Below, piece after piece: positions 27,934 to 36,719 of a DNA stretch of 64,000 bases. The DNA lies in the NCBI GenBank assembly GCA_945952585.1, contig CAMFII010000002.1:124001-188000 (forward strand). Reading direction: 5' to 3'. Under the pieces are notes generated by a model that saw nothing but the letters and a program-made list of their open reading frames with translations, was not told the origin of the DNA and made no database searches. The position numbers and the translations under genes were made by a program. Positions within the stretch are counted from its first letter, which is position 1. Every line of letters starts with the position of its first letter. This DNA is from an uncultured Rhodobacter sp. GTDB taxonomy: Bacteria; Pseudomonadota; Alphaproteobacteria; Rhodobacterales; Rhodobacteraceae.

Positions 27934-29633
27934 TGCCCCATCGTGAAGCACTGGATGGCGCGCGCTTGCAGGCGGCGGCAGGCCAAATCGGCCTCATCCT
28001 GGGTCAGACCGACGAAGTTCGCGTCGTACTTCCCGCCGTTCGACACGACCTTGCGCAGGCCATTGCTGAGTGTCGTCGTCTCGGCGAGGGCCACCTTGCG
28101 CAGTTGCGCCTCGGCGCCCGTGCGGCTGTTGAACCGGCCGATGTTGATCCCCCATTGCCGCCCGCCCGAGGTCGAAAGGCGTGTGATCATCTCGGGTGCG
28201 GTATCGGCCGAGACCAGAACGGGTTCCGCATCCGCGAACATTTCCTCGGGCTTGTGCCTTGGCTTGGTGGACGCGGACAGTGAGACCAGCGCCACTGGCT
28301 CTGCCGCTTCTGTCGCCGTGGCGGATGTGTCCGGCGCGCCGTCTTCCTCGGCGGAAAGGGCAAGCTGGACACTGTCATCGGTTGCCGATGAGGTGGCCTT
28401 GCCGTCATCCTGGGCCGTCGGATCGGCGGCGGCAATCTGGGTCTCGGCGGCGGCCGGTGCGTCGGTTTGGGCCACTTCGGCTGGGGCATCCGCGTGGGCA
28501 GCGGCTTCCGCCAAAGCGCCCTCGATCCCGTCCTGCAAGGCTGCGATCTGCGTGTCGCTCGGGGCCGGCGCCTGATCGGGTCGCGCCTTCGGGCGCTGCG
28601 AGGTCTGGACCATTCCGCTGACGCGGATGGTCTTGCCGGCTCCATCGGGCGTTTCCGGCAGGGCGGTATCTTCGCCCGAATCATCCGCAGCGACCTGCGT
28701 TCCGGGGGAGTCCCCGGCGTCGGCATTGGCGATGGCCATGACCGCGTTGTAGTCGATCTCTCCGGGGGCCTTCACCGGCGCGTTGCGCGGTGCCTTGGCA
28801 AAGCCCAAGTCCAGCAGTTCGGCCATCTTGGCATTGCGATGGGCAGTCGACTTGCCGCCGAACACCGTCGCGATGATCCGAACGTTGCCGCGCTGGGCCG
28901 AGGCGGTCAGGTTGAAGCCGGCGGGCTCGGTGTAGCCGGTCTTGATACCGTCGGCGCCCTTGTAGCTGTCAAGGAAGCGGCGATTGGTATTGGCGACGGT
29001 GGCAATGCCGGCATCGGTCGTGCGGCGGGAGAAAATGTTGTAATACTGGGGGAAATCGTAGAAGAGCCGCCGCCCGAGGATCGACATGTCATGCGCCGTC
29101 GACAGGTGCCCCTTGGCGGTCAGGCCGTTCGCGTTGGCGAAGGTCGTGTTCTTCATCCCGATCGCCTTGGCGGTCGCGTTCATCCGCCGGGCAAAGCCTT
29201 GCGCCGATCCGCCAAGCGCATCGCCGATGGCGGCGGCGGCATCGTTGGCGGATTTCACCGCGGCGGCCCGGATCAGATAGCGCAGCTGGATCTTCTGCCC
29301 CGCCTTCAGGCCAAGCCGCGAGGGCGGCATCGAGGCAGCGTGCGGCGTCACCGTTACCATGCTGTCGAGCGAGATCTCACCGTTCTGGATCGCCTGGAAG
29401 GTGATGTAGAGCGTCATCATCTTGGTCAGCGAGGCCGGGTGCAGGCGGGTGTCGGCGTTGTTGGAGTAAAGCGTCTCGCCGGTCCGCGCATCCATGACAT
29501 AGGCGGCATAGGGTGCGGCCTGCGCGACGGCGCTGAAAAGGAACGCAAGGACCATGAAAAGGGCGAGCATTCGGCCCAACAGTCGGGCCCGCCAATCATG
29601 CTCAAGGCGCGCGACGGCATCGCGTGTCATCAT
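27930..29633 (-). CDS. D-alanyl-D-alanine carboxypeptidase (S11) with C-terminal SPOR domain
   Basis: 567 residues. A membrane/signal segment (about 20-40, ending AVAQAA) precedes the penicillin-binding fold with SxxK SLTK (68-71), SxN SAN, and KTG in DGIKTGYTEPAGF. A long Ala/Asp/Pro/Thr-rich, probably disordered linker (about 300-485) joins it to a SPOR domain (last 80 residues, WGINIGRFNSRTGAEAQLRKV). S11 enzymes trim the terminal D-Ala of peptidoglycan; SPOR domains bind denuded septal glycan, which suggests action at the division site. Start at 29633 or the adjacent ATG at 29630. Confidence 0.93.
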   Translation of the reverse strand: MMTRDAVARLEHDWRARLLGRMLALFMVLAFLFSAVAQAAPYAAYVMDARTGETLYSNNADTRLHPASLTKMMTLYITFQAIQNGEISLDSMVTVTPHAASMPPSRLGLKAGQKIQLRYLIRAAAVKSANDAAAAIGDALGGSAQGFARRMNATAKAIGMKNTTFANANGLTAKGHLSTAHDMSILGRRLFYDFPQYYNIFSRRTTDAGIATVANTNRRFLDSYKGADGIKTGYTEPAGFNLTASAQRGNVRIIATVFGGKSTAHRNAKMAELLDLGFAKAPRNAPVKAPGEIDYNAVMAIANADAGDSPGTQVAADDSGEDTALPETPDGAGKTIRVSGMVQTSQRPKARPDQAPAPSDTQIAALQDGIEGALAEAAAHADAPAEVAQTDAPAAAETQIAAADPTAQDDGKATSSATDDSVQLALSAEEDGAPDTSATATEAAEPVALVSLSASTKPRHKPEEMFADAEPVLVSADTAPEMITRLSTSGGRQWGINIGRFNSRTGAEAQLRKVALAETTTLSNGLRKVVSNGGKYDANFVGLTQDEADLACRRLQARAIQCFTMGQ

Positions 29634-29807
29634 ACCTGCCTCGGTTGCCCCTGTTTTTGTTGGGGCTTTTCTGCTCTGCAGGAAGGTTAGCACAGGGATT
29701 TGGTTGCGAAAAGGCCTATGATTCAATGGCTTTCGCGCAATTCCTCAGATTGTGGTGCATGCGGAACATCTAGGCCTCTCCCGCAAGCCCCTCCCAACCC
29801 GTGGTAG

Positions 29808-30506
29808 TCAGCTTTCCAGATCCCGAACCAGATCCGGCAGCCCGCCCAGATCGGCAATCTCGCGGAAGCGCGGATTTCCGCCCGGCGCTTCAGCGGCCTC
29901 GTAGCTCCAGGTCAGGGGATGGGGGACGTAGACACCCCAGCCCCCTGCGGCAATGACCGGCAGGACATCTGATTTCAGCGAATTGCCGACCATCACCGCT
30001 TCGGCCGCGCCGCTGCCATGACGCGCAAAAACCCTGGCATAGACCTCGGGCGTCTTGTCGGACACGATCTCGACCGCGTGGAACAGCTCGCCCAGGCCGG
30101 ACTGGGCCAGCTTGCGCTCCTGATCCAGAAGGTCCCCCTTGGTGACAAGGATGACCCGGTGCGTCGCCGCCATCGCCTCGACCGCGGCACGGGCATGGGG
30201 AAGAAGTTCGATCGGATGGGCCAGCATCTCGCGGCCGGCAGACAGAAGCTCTTCGATGATGGCGGCGGGGACTCGGCGGTCGGTGACCTCGATGGCGGTT
30301 TCGATCATCGACAGGACGAAACCCTTGATGCCGAACCCGTAATGGCCAAGGTTGCGCTTCTCGGCCGCAAGAAGCCGCTCGGACAGGTGATCTGGGTCGG
30401 CGTGATCGGCCAGAAGCGCGCGGAAGCGGTCCTGCGTCATGCGAAAGAACGTCTCGTTTTGCCAGAGGGTGTCGTCGGCGTCGAAACCGATCGTGGTGAT
30501 GGGCAT
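29808..30506 (-). CDS. HAD-superfamily hydrolase
   Basis: About 232 residues with HAD motifs FDADDTLW (motif I, DxDDT variant), ILVTKG (motif II), SDKTPEVY (Lys, motif III) and MVGNSLKSD (motif IV). The cap is helical (subfamily I). The start at 30506 is preceded by ACGGAGGT on the coding strand; the open frame continues another 82 codons upstream, but these look non-coding. Substrate unknown. It is divergent from clpS over 160 bp. Confidence 0.9.
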   Translation of the reverse strand: MPITTIGFDADDTLWQNETFFRMTQDRFRALLADHADPDHLSERLLAAEKRNLGHYGFGIKGFVLSMIETAIEVTDRRVPAAIIEELLSAGREMLAHPIELLPHARAAVEAMAATHRVILVTKGDLLDQERKLAQSGLGELFHAVEIVSDKTPEVYARVFARHGSGAAEAVMVGNSLKSDVLPVIAAGGWGVYVPHPLTWSYEAAEAPGGNPRFREIADLGGLPDLVRDLES

Positions 30507-30666
30507 TCGTGACCTCCGGTGGCTCTGGCGGGGTTGCCTTGCAGGGCAGGGCGCGGCTGGTTCCGTGTCGGCATATGGACCCCCGAACCCTTTTCCGGCA
30601 AGTCCGGTTGCGCTATATGAAGGGAGTGTTCCCAAAGTTGACGATCTGCACCAACGAGGCTGGCCC

Positions 30667-31008
30667 GTGACGCTCACTCCTTTCCTTATGGCAGGAAAGA
30701 CCGATGGTTCGGATGGCGACACCTCTGTCGTCACCAAGACCCTTACGCGCACGCAGCGGCCACCGCTTTACAAGGTGCTGCTGCTGAACGACGATTACAC
30801 GCCGATGGAATTCGTCGTCCATGTGCTGGAGCGGTTCTTCGGCATGAGCCATGCCCAGGCGTTCGAGATCATGCTGACGGTCCACAAGAAGGGCCTGGCG
30901 GTGGTCGGCGTGTTCTCCTTCGAGGTGGCCGAAACCAAGGTGGCGCAGGTGATGGATTTCGCCCGCCGTCACCAGCATCCGCTGCAATGCACGATGGAAA
31001 AGGAATAA
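30667..31008 (+). CDS. clpS: ATP-dependent Clp protease adaptor ClpS
   Basis: 113 residues from a GTG at 30667, which has ACGAGG upstream; an ATG at 30688 is an alternative giving 106. The disordered N-terminus is followed by the ClpS fold with [21 protein letters not shown], including the substrate pocket NDDYTPMEF, and [18 protein letters not shown]. ClpS hands N-end-rule substrates to ClpA. No clpA lies in this window, so adaptor and chaperone are apart. The RsmC-like gene follows after 18 bp. Confidence 0.95.
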   Translation: MTLTPFLMAGKTDGSDGDTSVVTKTLTRTQRPPLYKVLLLNDDYTPMEFVVHVLERFFGMSHAQAFEIMLTVHKKGLAVVGVFSFEVAETKVAQVMDFARRHQHPLQCTMEKE

Positions 31009-31026
31009 GGCCGGGTCCGGCCGCCC

Positions 31027-32019
31027 ATGCGATCCGCCCGACTGACCCTTGCGCTTGAAAGCGGTGCCGTGGCCCTGCCCGAGGACGGCCCGATTGCTGT
31101 CTTCCGCCCGCGAATGGGCGATGACCTGTCTGCCTTGCCCAAGGCGAGTGTAACGGTCGTGCAGGGCTTCAAGCCCGACCATGACGCTTTTGCTGGCCTT
31201 GGCTACAAGACCCGCGTCGCGGGCGAGGGAGGCTACGCTGCGGCGCTGGTCTGCCTGCCAAGAAGCCGGGCCGAAGCCCATGCGACTCTGGCCGCCGCGG
31301 CATCGCAGGTCGTGCCTGGCGGACCGGTGATCGTCGACGGGCAAAAGACCGATGGCGTGGATTCCATGCACCGCGAGCTTCGCGGGCGGGTCGATGTCAC
31401 GCCGGCACTGTCCAAGGCCCATGGCAAGATCTTCGCCTTTCCGGCGGGGCCGGCGCTGGCGGACTGGGCCGGTCAGGAACATGAGGTCGAGGGCGGGTTC
31501 GTAACCCGGCCCGGCGTCTTTTCGGCCGACGGGCCGGACCGGGGATCGGCGTTGCTCGCGGCGGCGCTGCCCGATCGGCTTCCGGCCCGGGTCGTCGATC
31601 TGGGGGCCGGCTGGGGATTCCTGGCGCGAGCCATCCTTCAGCGCGACGGCGTGCAGCGGCTGGATCTGGTTGAGGCCGAGGCCGAGGCGCTGGATTGCGC
31701 GCGGCGCAACGTGACCGATCCGAGGGTGCAGTTCCATTGGGCCGATGCCCTGGCCTGGAAACCCGAGACACCGGCGGATGCGGTGGTTTGCAATCCGCCC
31801 TTCCATTCCGGTCGTGCCGCCGACCCGGCGCTTGGAGCCGCCTTCATCCGCGCCGCTGCAGCGATGATGACCACCTCCGGCACGCTTTGGCTGGTCGCCA
31901 ACCGCCACCTTCCCTATGCGCAGGTCCTGACCGACAGCTTCCGCGAGGTGGAAGAGATCGGCGGCGACAGCGCCTTTCGCCTGACACGCGCGGCCCGTCC
32001 GATCCGGCCGCGGTCCTGA
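31027..32019 (+). CDS. SAM-dependent methyltransferase, RsmC-like (16S rRNA guanine-N2)
   Basis: 330 residues with a tandem layout as in RsmC. The N-terminal half is degenerate (about 1-165); the C-terminal half has the SAM motif VVDLGAGWGFLARAIL and the catalytic VCNPPFHSG, the NPPFH form used for exocyclic amino methylation of guanine in rRNA (RsmC m2G1207 and RlmG). The target base is inferred from the family. It lies between clpS and the SDR gene on the same strand, 18 and 21 bp away. Confidence 0.9.
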   Translation: MRSARLTLALESGAVALPEDGPIAVFRPRMGDDLSALPKASVTVVQGFKPDHDAFAGLGYKTRVAGEGGYAAALVCLPRSRAEAHATLAAAASQVVPGGPVIVDGQKTDGVDSMHRELRGRVDVTPALSKAHGKIFAFPAGPALADWAGQEHEVEGGFVTRPGVFSADGPDRGSALLAAALPDRLPARVVDLGAGWGFLARAILQRDGVQRLDLVEAEAEALDCARRNVTDPRVQFHWADALAWKPETPADAVVCNPPFHSGRAADPALGAAFIRAAAAMMTTSGTLWLVANRHLPYAQVLTDSFREVEEIGGDSAFRLTRAARPIRPRS

Positions 32020-32040
32020 CCCATTCCCTCGAGGAGCATC

Positions 32041-32847
32041 ATGTCCACCTCCATCACCGGCAAGACCGCCATCGTCACCGGAGCCGCCAATGGCATCGGT
32101 CTGGCCATCGCCCGCCACTTCCTTGAAAAGGGCGCGAACGTCATGGTCGCCGACATGGACGAAGATGGGCTCGAGGCCGAGTTCGGCGCCGAGGCGCAGC
32201 GCGAGGGTCCGCTGCGGATGTTCGCCGGCGACCTGCGCGAAAAGCTGACCATCGCCAACCTGCTGTCCGCCACGGTCGATGCCTTCAACCGCATCGACAT
32301 CCTCGTCAATGCCAGCCGGCAGGTCGCGCTGACCGACAAGCCGCTGATCGTGGGCGAAGACGGGGTCGAAGCGATGCTTCAACAGAACCTGATCACCAGC
32401 CTGCGGATGTCGCAGATGACCGCCAAGCGGATGATCGGGCAGGACGCAGCGAGCGATGCCCCCTCCGGCGGGTCCATCGTCAACCTGACCTCGATCGCCG
32501 GCCAGCGGGCGCTGTCCGACCTGATGGGCTATTCCATCGCCTGCGCTGCGCTGGACCAGATGACCCGCTCGCTGGCCGCTGTGCTGGCGCCGAAGGGCAT
32601 CCGGGTGAACGGCGTCGCCGTGGCCAGCGTGATGAGCGCCAGCCTTCAGGCGGCACTCGTGGATCATCCCGACTGGCGCGACCGGATCGTGGCGGCGACG
32701 CCGCTCGGAAGGATCGCCTCGTCGACCGAGGTGGCAGAGACGGTGCGCTTCCTGGCTTCGGATGCGTCCTCGTTCATCACCGGGCAGATCCTGCCGGTCG
32801 ATGGCGGGCGGTCGATCCTGGATCCCGTCTCGGTCCCGGCGCATTGA
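32041..32847 (+). CDS. SDR-fold protein lacking the catalytic lysine
   Basis: 268 residues with a complete Rossmann dinucleotide site (TGAANGIG, 13-20) and the usual C-terminal ITGQILPVDGG block, so the short-chain dehydrogenase fold is clear. The active site is unusual. Ser151 and Tyr164 are present, but the Lys four residues after Tyr is Cys168 (YSIAC in place of YxxxK), and the structural NNAG motif reads NASR (90-93). The DNA gives the codon TGC without ambiguity. It may bind NAD(P) without classical catalysis. It follows the RsmC-like gene by 21 bp. Confidence 0.88.
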   Translation: MSTSITGKTAIVTGAANGIGLAIARHFLEKGANVMVADMDEDGLEAEFGAEAQREGPLRMFAGDLREKLTIANLLSATVDAFNRIDILVNASRQVALTDKPLIVGEDGVEAMLQQNLITSLRMSQMTAKRMIGQDAASDAPSGGSIVNLTSIAGQRALSDLMGYSIACAALDQMTRSLAAVLAPKGIRVNGVAVASVMSASLQAALVDHPDWRDRIVAATPLGRIASSTEVAETVRFLASDASSFITGQILPVDGGRSILDPVSVPAH

Positions 32848-32884
32848 GCCCCGCGCGGCGATCTGCCCGAACCTGCGCCGCTGT

Positions 32885-32979
32885 CACATCCATGTGAGAC
32901 TGTCACGCCACAAGGAAGACGTCTTCATCTGGCGCGAAATGTGAAGCTTGAGGCCGGGATTTTAGGCTAGGATCCCGGC
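32885..32979. promoter_or_regulatory. Cluster of small palindromes upstream of the DUF1254 gene
   Basis: The 156-bp gap holds CACATCCATGTG (32885-32896), the perfect 12-bp palindrome GAAGACGTCTTC (32915-32926), and an 8-bp inverted repeat GCCGGGAT / ATCCCGGC (32953-32979) with an 11-nt loop, 24 bp before the start. They are candidates for an operator and a leader hairpin. No known regulator motif is recognised. Confidence 0.35.
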
Positions 32980-33003
32980 GTCATAACTTGAAGGGGTATT
33001 CCT

Positions 33004-34431
33004 ATGACGATTTCAAGGCGTGCTTTCGGACTGGGCGGCGCAAGCCTCCTGGCGCTCGCTGCGGCGGCGCGGCCCGGACTGGCCGAGGGTCCTGTCCTCG
33101 ACTTTGTCGAGTCGACCGAGGACTTCGACATCGCCGTCGACGCCTATGTCTATGGCTATCCGCTGGTCACCATGGAGATGACCCGCCGCATCATTACCAA
33201 CGTGACCGAACCGGTCGGCACGCGGGGGCCGATGGGGACGATCATCAAGCTGCGCGAATACCCGGACGCGAGCTTCCGCGACATCACGGCGCCGAACGCA
33301 GACACGCTTTATACCACCGCCTTCTTCGATGTCGGCGACGAGCCCTGGGTGCTGGATCAGCCCGACATGGGCGACCGCTACTTCCTGCTGCCTCTGCTCT
33401 CGGGCTGGACGGACGTGTTCGAGGTTCCGGGCAGTCGCACTACCGGCGGCGGCGCGAAGACCTTCCTCATCACCGGGCCGGGCTGGACCGGCACCGTTCC
33501 CGAGGGAATGGTCGAGCTGAAATCGCCGACCGCCATGGTCTGGCTGCTGGGCCGGATCTACTGCACCGGCACGCCCGAGGATTATGCGGCGGTGCACAAG
33601 CTTCAGGATGCGTTCAAGCTTCAGCCGCTCAGCACCTGGGGCAAGGACTATACGCCGCCCGCTGGCAAGGTCGATGCGTCGATCGACATGAAGACCCCGA
33701 CCCGCGATCAGGTCAATGCGCTGACGACGAGCGATTTCTTCACGCTGCTTGCCGACCTGATGAAGCGCAACCCGCCCGCCGCCGCAGACGCCCCGGCGCT
33801 GGAGCGGTTTGCCAAGATCGGCCTCGTTCCCGGCAAGGACTTCGATCCGAAGACGCTGGACGCACGTCTCGACAAGCGTGTGCCGGCGCTCGGCTACGAC
33901 AAGATCATGCTGCATTTCATCGATTCCGATGGCGACATGACGCGTCACAACGGCTGGGCCTTTACGGTCAAGGCCGGGACCTACGGCACCAACTATATCC
34001 AGCGGGCGCTGGTCACGGCGATCGGGCTCGGCGCGAACCGGCCGCAGGACGCGATCTATCCGACTTCGCTGAAGCCGGATCTGGTGCAGGACTATAGCGG
34101 CGAGCACAAGTACACGATGGTCTTCCCGAAGGGGCAGACCCCGCCGGTCAAGGGCTTCTGGTCGCTGACGATGTATGACGAGCAGCTGTTCTTCGTCGCC
34201 AACCCGATCAACCGCTACTCGATGAGCGTGCGGACCAATCCGACCTATGGCGAGGATGGATCGCTGACGATCTACATCCAGAACGAGTCGCCCGGCGCGG
34301 ACAAGGAGGCGAACTGGCTGCCAGCGCCGAAGGGCAAGTTCCACCTGATGCTGCGGCTCTATTGGCCCGACGAATCGCCGCCCTCGATCATCGACGGCTC
34401 GTGGAAGATCCCGGCCGTCACCAAGGCCTGA
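33004..34431 (+). CDS. DUF1254/DUF1214 domain protein, Tat-type signal
   Basis: 475 residues. The N-terminus MTISRRAFGLGGASLLALAAAARPGLA is a twin-arginine signal (SRRAF), so the protein is probably exported folded. DUF1254 follows (about 45-170: YVYGYPLVTMEMTRR, SFRDITAPNADTLYTTAFFDV), then DUF1214 (about 350-460: NPINRYSMSVRTNPTYGEDGSLTIYIQ). The family is widespread, but its biochemical role is not established to my knowledge. AAGGGG precedes the ATG. It is a stand-alone gene ahead of the convergent lipoprotein gene. Confidence 0.9.
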   Translation: MTISRRAFGLGGASLLALAAAARPGLAEGPVLDFVESTEDFDIAVDAYVYGYPLVTMEMTRRIITNVTEPVGTRGPMGTIIKLREYPDASFRDITAPNADTLYTTAFFDVGDEPWVLDQPDMGDRYFLLPLLSGWTDVFEVPGSRTTGGGAKTFLITGPGWTGTVPEGMVELKSPTAMVWLLGRIYCTGTPEDYAAVHKLQDAFKLQPLSTWGKDYTPPAGKVDASIDMKTPTRDQVNALTTSDFFTLLADLMKRNPPAAADAPALERFAKIGLVPGKDFDPKTLDARLDKRVPALGYDKIMLHFIDSDGDMTRHNGWAFTVKAGTYGTNYIQRALVTAIGLGANRPQDAIYPTSLKPDLVQDYSGEHKYTMVFPKGQTPPVKGFWSLTMYDEQLFFVANPINRYSMSVRTNPTYGEDGSLTIYIQNESPGADKEANWLPAPKGKFHLMLRLYWPDESPPSIIDGSWKIPAVTKA

Positions 34432-34465
34432 CGATCCAGGCGCGACCCCCGACGGTGGGGCCGCG

Positions 34466-34876
34466 TCACTGCGGATAAAGCGCCTTGCACTGGGCGACGG
34501 CGGGGGCGGCCTGCTTGTTCAGCCGGGCCTGCTGCTTGCGCAGCTGCGCAAGCTTCTGCTTTTCGGCATCAAGGTCGATCGCGACGGGGCGCGTCGTGGT
34601 CACCGCCTCGTCCACCCAGCAGTTCTGCGGGACGTAGACCCACTGCACCGCTCCGTTCGGCTGCTGGACGGGAATGTTCCCGCCACAGGGCTGGACCGTC
34701 GGCACGATCGTGGTCTGCTGCACCGTGCCATAGCCGCGGGCCAGGTTGATCTCCGACTGGGTGATGAGGTCGTTGACCACCTGAAGGTCACGCGTGACGC
34801 TGTTGATGCAGCGCTGCTGCGGCGTCGCGCAGGCGGCCAGCAGCAGGAGAAGGGCAATCGGGATACGGGGCGACAT
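34466..34876 (-). CDS. Small predicted lipoprotein of unknown function
   Basis: 136 residues. A short signal ends in the lipobox LLAAC at about 12-16, so it is probably lipidated and membrane-anchored. The mature part contains four more cysteines (RCINS, QPCGG, QNCWV, AQCKA), a Gln/Pro/Val-rich middle, and a basic heptad-like coiled-coil stretch (about 103-125, AEKQKLAQLRKQQARLNKQ). Not recognised as a named family. It is convergent with the DUF1254 gene and divergent from hemF. Confidence 0.75.
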   Translation of the reverse strand: MSPRIPIALLLLLAACATPQQRCINSVTRDLQVVNDLITQSEINLARGYGTVQQTTIVPTVQPCGGNIPVQQPNGAVQWVYVPQNCWVDEAVTTTRPVAIDLDAEKQKLAQLRKQQARLNKQAAPAVAQCKALYPQ

Positions 34877-34996
34877 GGCGACTCCGGTTGACGTTCCCCT
34901 AGGATAGCCCGGCCCGGCTGGCCTGCAAATCCCCGGCGCGGTCTGGACCTTCGGCCGGGGACGGTGCTAGCTGGAACCGGGTTCACGGAGGAGCAG

Positions 34997-35875
34997 ATGA
35001 CCGACAGTTTCGATGACCGCAAGGCCCGAGCGGCCGCCTGGTTCCACGAACTGCGCGACCGCATCGTCGCCGCCTTCGAGGCGCTGGAGGATCGCGGTCC
35101 GGGTGATGGGCCGGCGGGCCGGTTCGAGGTGACGCCGACGACCCGCGCCGATGGCGGCGGCGGGCTGATGAGCGTGATGCGCGGCGGCCGGGTCTTCGAA
35201 AAGGTCGGCGTGAACTGGTCCGAGGTGCATGGCACGCTCGGCGAGCGCGCACAGAAGGCGATGGCGGCGCGCGGGGTGCCGGGGATGGATCGCGATCCGC
35301 GGTTCTGGGCCAGCGGAATCAGCCTTGTGGCCCATATGCAGAACCCCCATACGCCCGCCGTCCATATGAACACGCGCATGTTCTGGACACCGGGGGCCTG
35401 GTGGTTCGGCGGTGGGGCCGACCTGAACCCCTGCATCGAATATGCCGAGGACACGGCGCATTTCCACGCTCAGTTGCAGGCGGCCTGCGATGCCCATGCG
35501 CCGGATTACTATCCCCGCTTTAAGGCCTGGGCGGATGAGTACTTCTTCGTCCCGCATCGCGGTCGGGCGCGGGGTGTTGGCGGCATCTTCTACGACGATC
35601 TGAATACCGGGGCCGCCGGTACAGATAGCTGGGAGTCGGATTTCGCCTTTACCCGCTCGGTCGGCGAGGCGTTCCTGCCCGCCTTCTTGCCGGTGACCGA
35701 GCGCCGTCTCGGTACCGTCTGGTCAGAGGCCGACCGCGAGACGCAACTGGTCCATCGCGGGCTCTATGCCGAATACAACCTCGTCTACGACCGCGGCACC
35801 AAGTTCGGGCTGGAAACCGGGCACGATGCCAATGCCGTGCTGATGAGCCTGCCGCCCGTGGCCAAGTGGCCCTGA
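34997..35875 (+). CDS. hemF: Oxygen-dependent coproporphyrinogen III oxidase
   Basis: 292 residues. Carries out the aerobic version of the HemN step, the oxidative decarboxylation of coproporphyrinogen III with O2. Family blocks are GVNWSEVHG, HMQNPHTPAVHMNTRMF, WWFGGGADLNPC, and near the end LVHRGLYAEYNLVYDRGTKFGLETGHD and SLPPVAKW. The start at 34997 has GGAGGAG just upstream. It ends one base before the convergent hypothetical gene. With hemN at 14213 the organism can make haem with or without oxygen. Confidence 0.96.
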   Translation: MTDSFDDRKARAAAWFHELRDRIVAAFEALEDRGPGDGPAGRFEVTPTTRADGGGGLMSVMRGGRVFEKVGVNWSEVHGTLGERAQKAMAARGVPGMDRDPRFWASGISLVAHMQNPHTPAVHMNTRMFWTPGAWWFGGGADLNPCIEYAEDTAHFHAQLQAACDAHAPDYYPRFKAWADEYFFVPHRGRARGVGGIFYDDLNTGAAGTDSWESDFAFTRSVGEAFLPAFLPVTERRLGTVWSEADRETQLVHRGLYAEYNLVYDRGTKFGLETGHDANAVLMSLPPVAKWP

Positions 35876-35876
35876 C

Positions 35877-36527
35877 CTATTCCTTGCAGAGGTAGACGAG
35901 CCCGCCGACCGTCACGACCGTGACCGCCGCCGCGCCGACCTCCGCGGGGGCTGCGGCTGCGGCCAGTGCGGTCGAGCCAAGCCGCGTCAGGGCGCCCGCC
36001 ACCTCGACCGCCTTTCCGGTCAGGCTGACCGCGCCGTTGTCCTGGGTCAGAAGCTGCACGTCCTGCGTCGTCTGCGCGACCTGCGACGCTCCGGTCGCAT
36101 TGGCGGCCAGCCCGGTCAGCGCCAGGACCGTGTCCTTCGAGGCGTTCACCCTCTGGCAGAAGCTTTTCGACGGCTTGCGGCAGACGGCATAGGAGTCGCG
36201 CTCGCCTTCGCTGTAGCCGGTATAGGTCTTGGCCTTGCGGTCATATTGCAGGCAGAAGGTCCCGCGCTGGTCGTCCGTCAGGTCGGGCGTCAGGTAGCGC
36301 AGCGTCACGAAGCCGGGGCAGGTGATCTTGCCCCAGTCGCCGAACCAGCTTTCCCGGAAGGTCGTGTTTTCATCGACGCGCGGGTCCTCTGGATTGTAGA
36401 ACAGCGGCACGTCGGCGCCGTTGACCGATGAGGTACAGGCAGACAGGCCGGCCTGCGCCGTGATTGCGGACACGACCCAGCCCGGCAACGACAGCAGCAG
36501 AATCAGGATCAGCAGGTGCCGGTGCAT
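35877..36527 (-). CDS. Hypothetical exported, membrane-anchored protein
   Basis: 216 residues, no family recognised. The N-terminus (MHRHLLILILLLSLPGWVVSA) is a signal or anchor segment. The middle contains several cysteines (SACTSS, KITCPG, TFCLQY, AVCRKP, SFCQRV), suggesting disulphides outside the cytoplasm. The last 45 residues are Ala/Val/Gly-rich and hydrophobic and could form a second membrane helix before the short tail YLCKE. The start at 36527 is preferred because the 58 upstream codons are unlike protein. Faces the PhoX-like gene divergently (192-bp gap). Confidence 0.65.
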   Translation of the reverse strand: MHRHLLILILLLSLPGWVVSAITAQAGLSACTSSVNGADVPLFYNPEDPRVDENTTFRESWFGDWGKITCPGFVTLRYLTPDLTDDQRGTFCLQYDRKAKTYTGYSEGERDSYAVCRKPSKSFCQRVNASKDTVLALTGLAANATGASQVAQTTQDVQLLTQDNGAVSLTGKAVEVAGALTRLGSTALAAAAAPAEVGAAAVTVVTVGGLVYLCKE

Positions 36528-36719
36528 CTGGCCTGGGCTCCATCGGGCAATCTGGTGCTGGTCCTGCCCGACCGCGCCGGCTATGGCAAGGGCGGGCACG
36601 CAGCCGTGATCGGTGGCCCGGCAGCATGACCCCCCTGGCGGCCGTTCCAGCGAGGGCTTCATCCGCAGGTCACACGATGGCGCTAACCCGGGGCACCTCA
36701 CCTAGATCGGGAGACTTCG

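Noticed and set aside
29647-29670. Terminator-like GCCCC...GGGGC followed by TTTT upstream of the carboxypeptidase gene
   Set aside because: The stem is only 5 bp and it points away from any upstream plus-strand gene, so it is probably chance.
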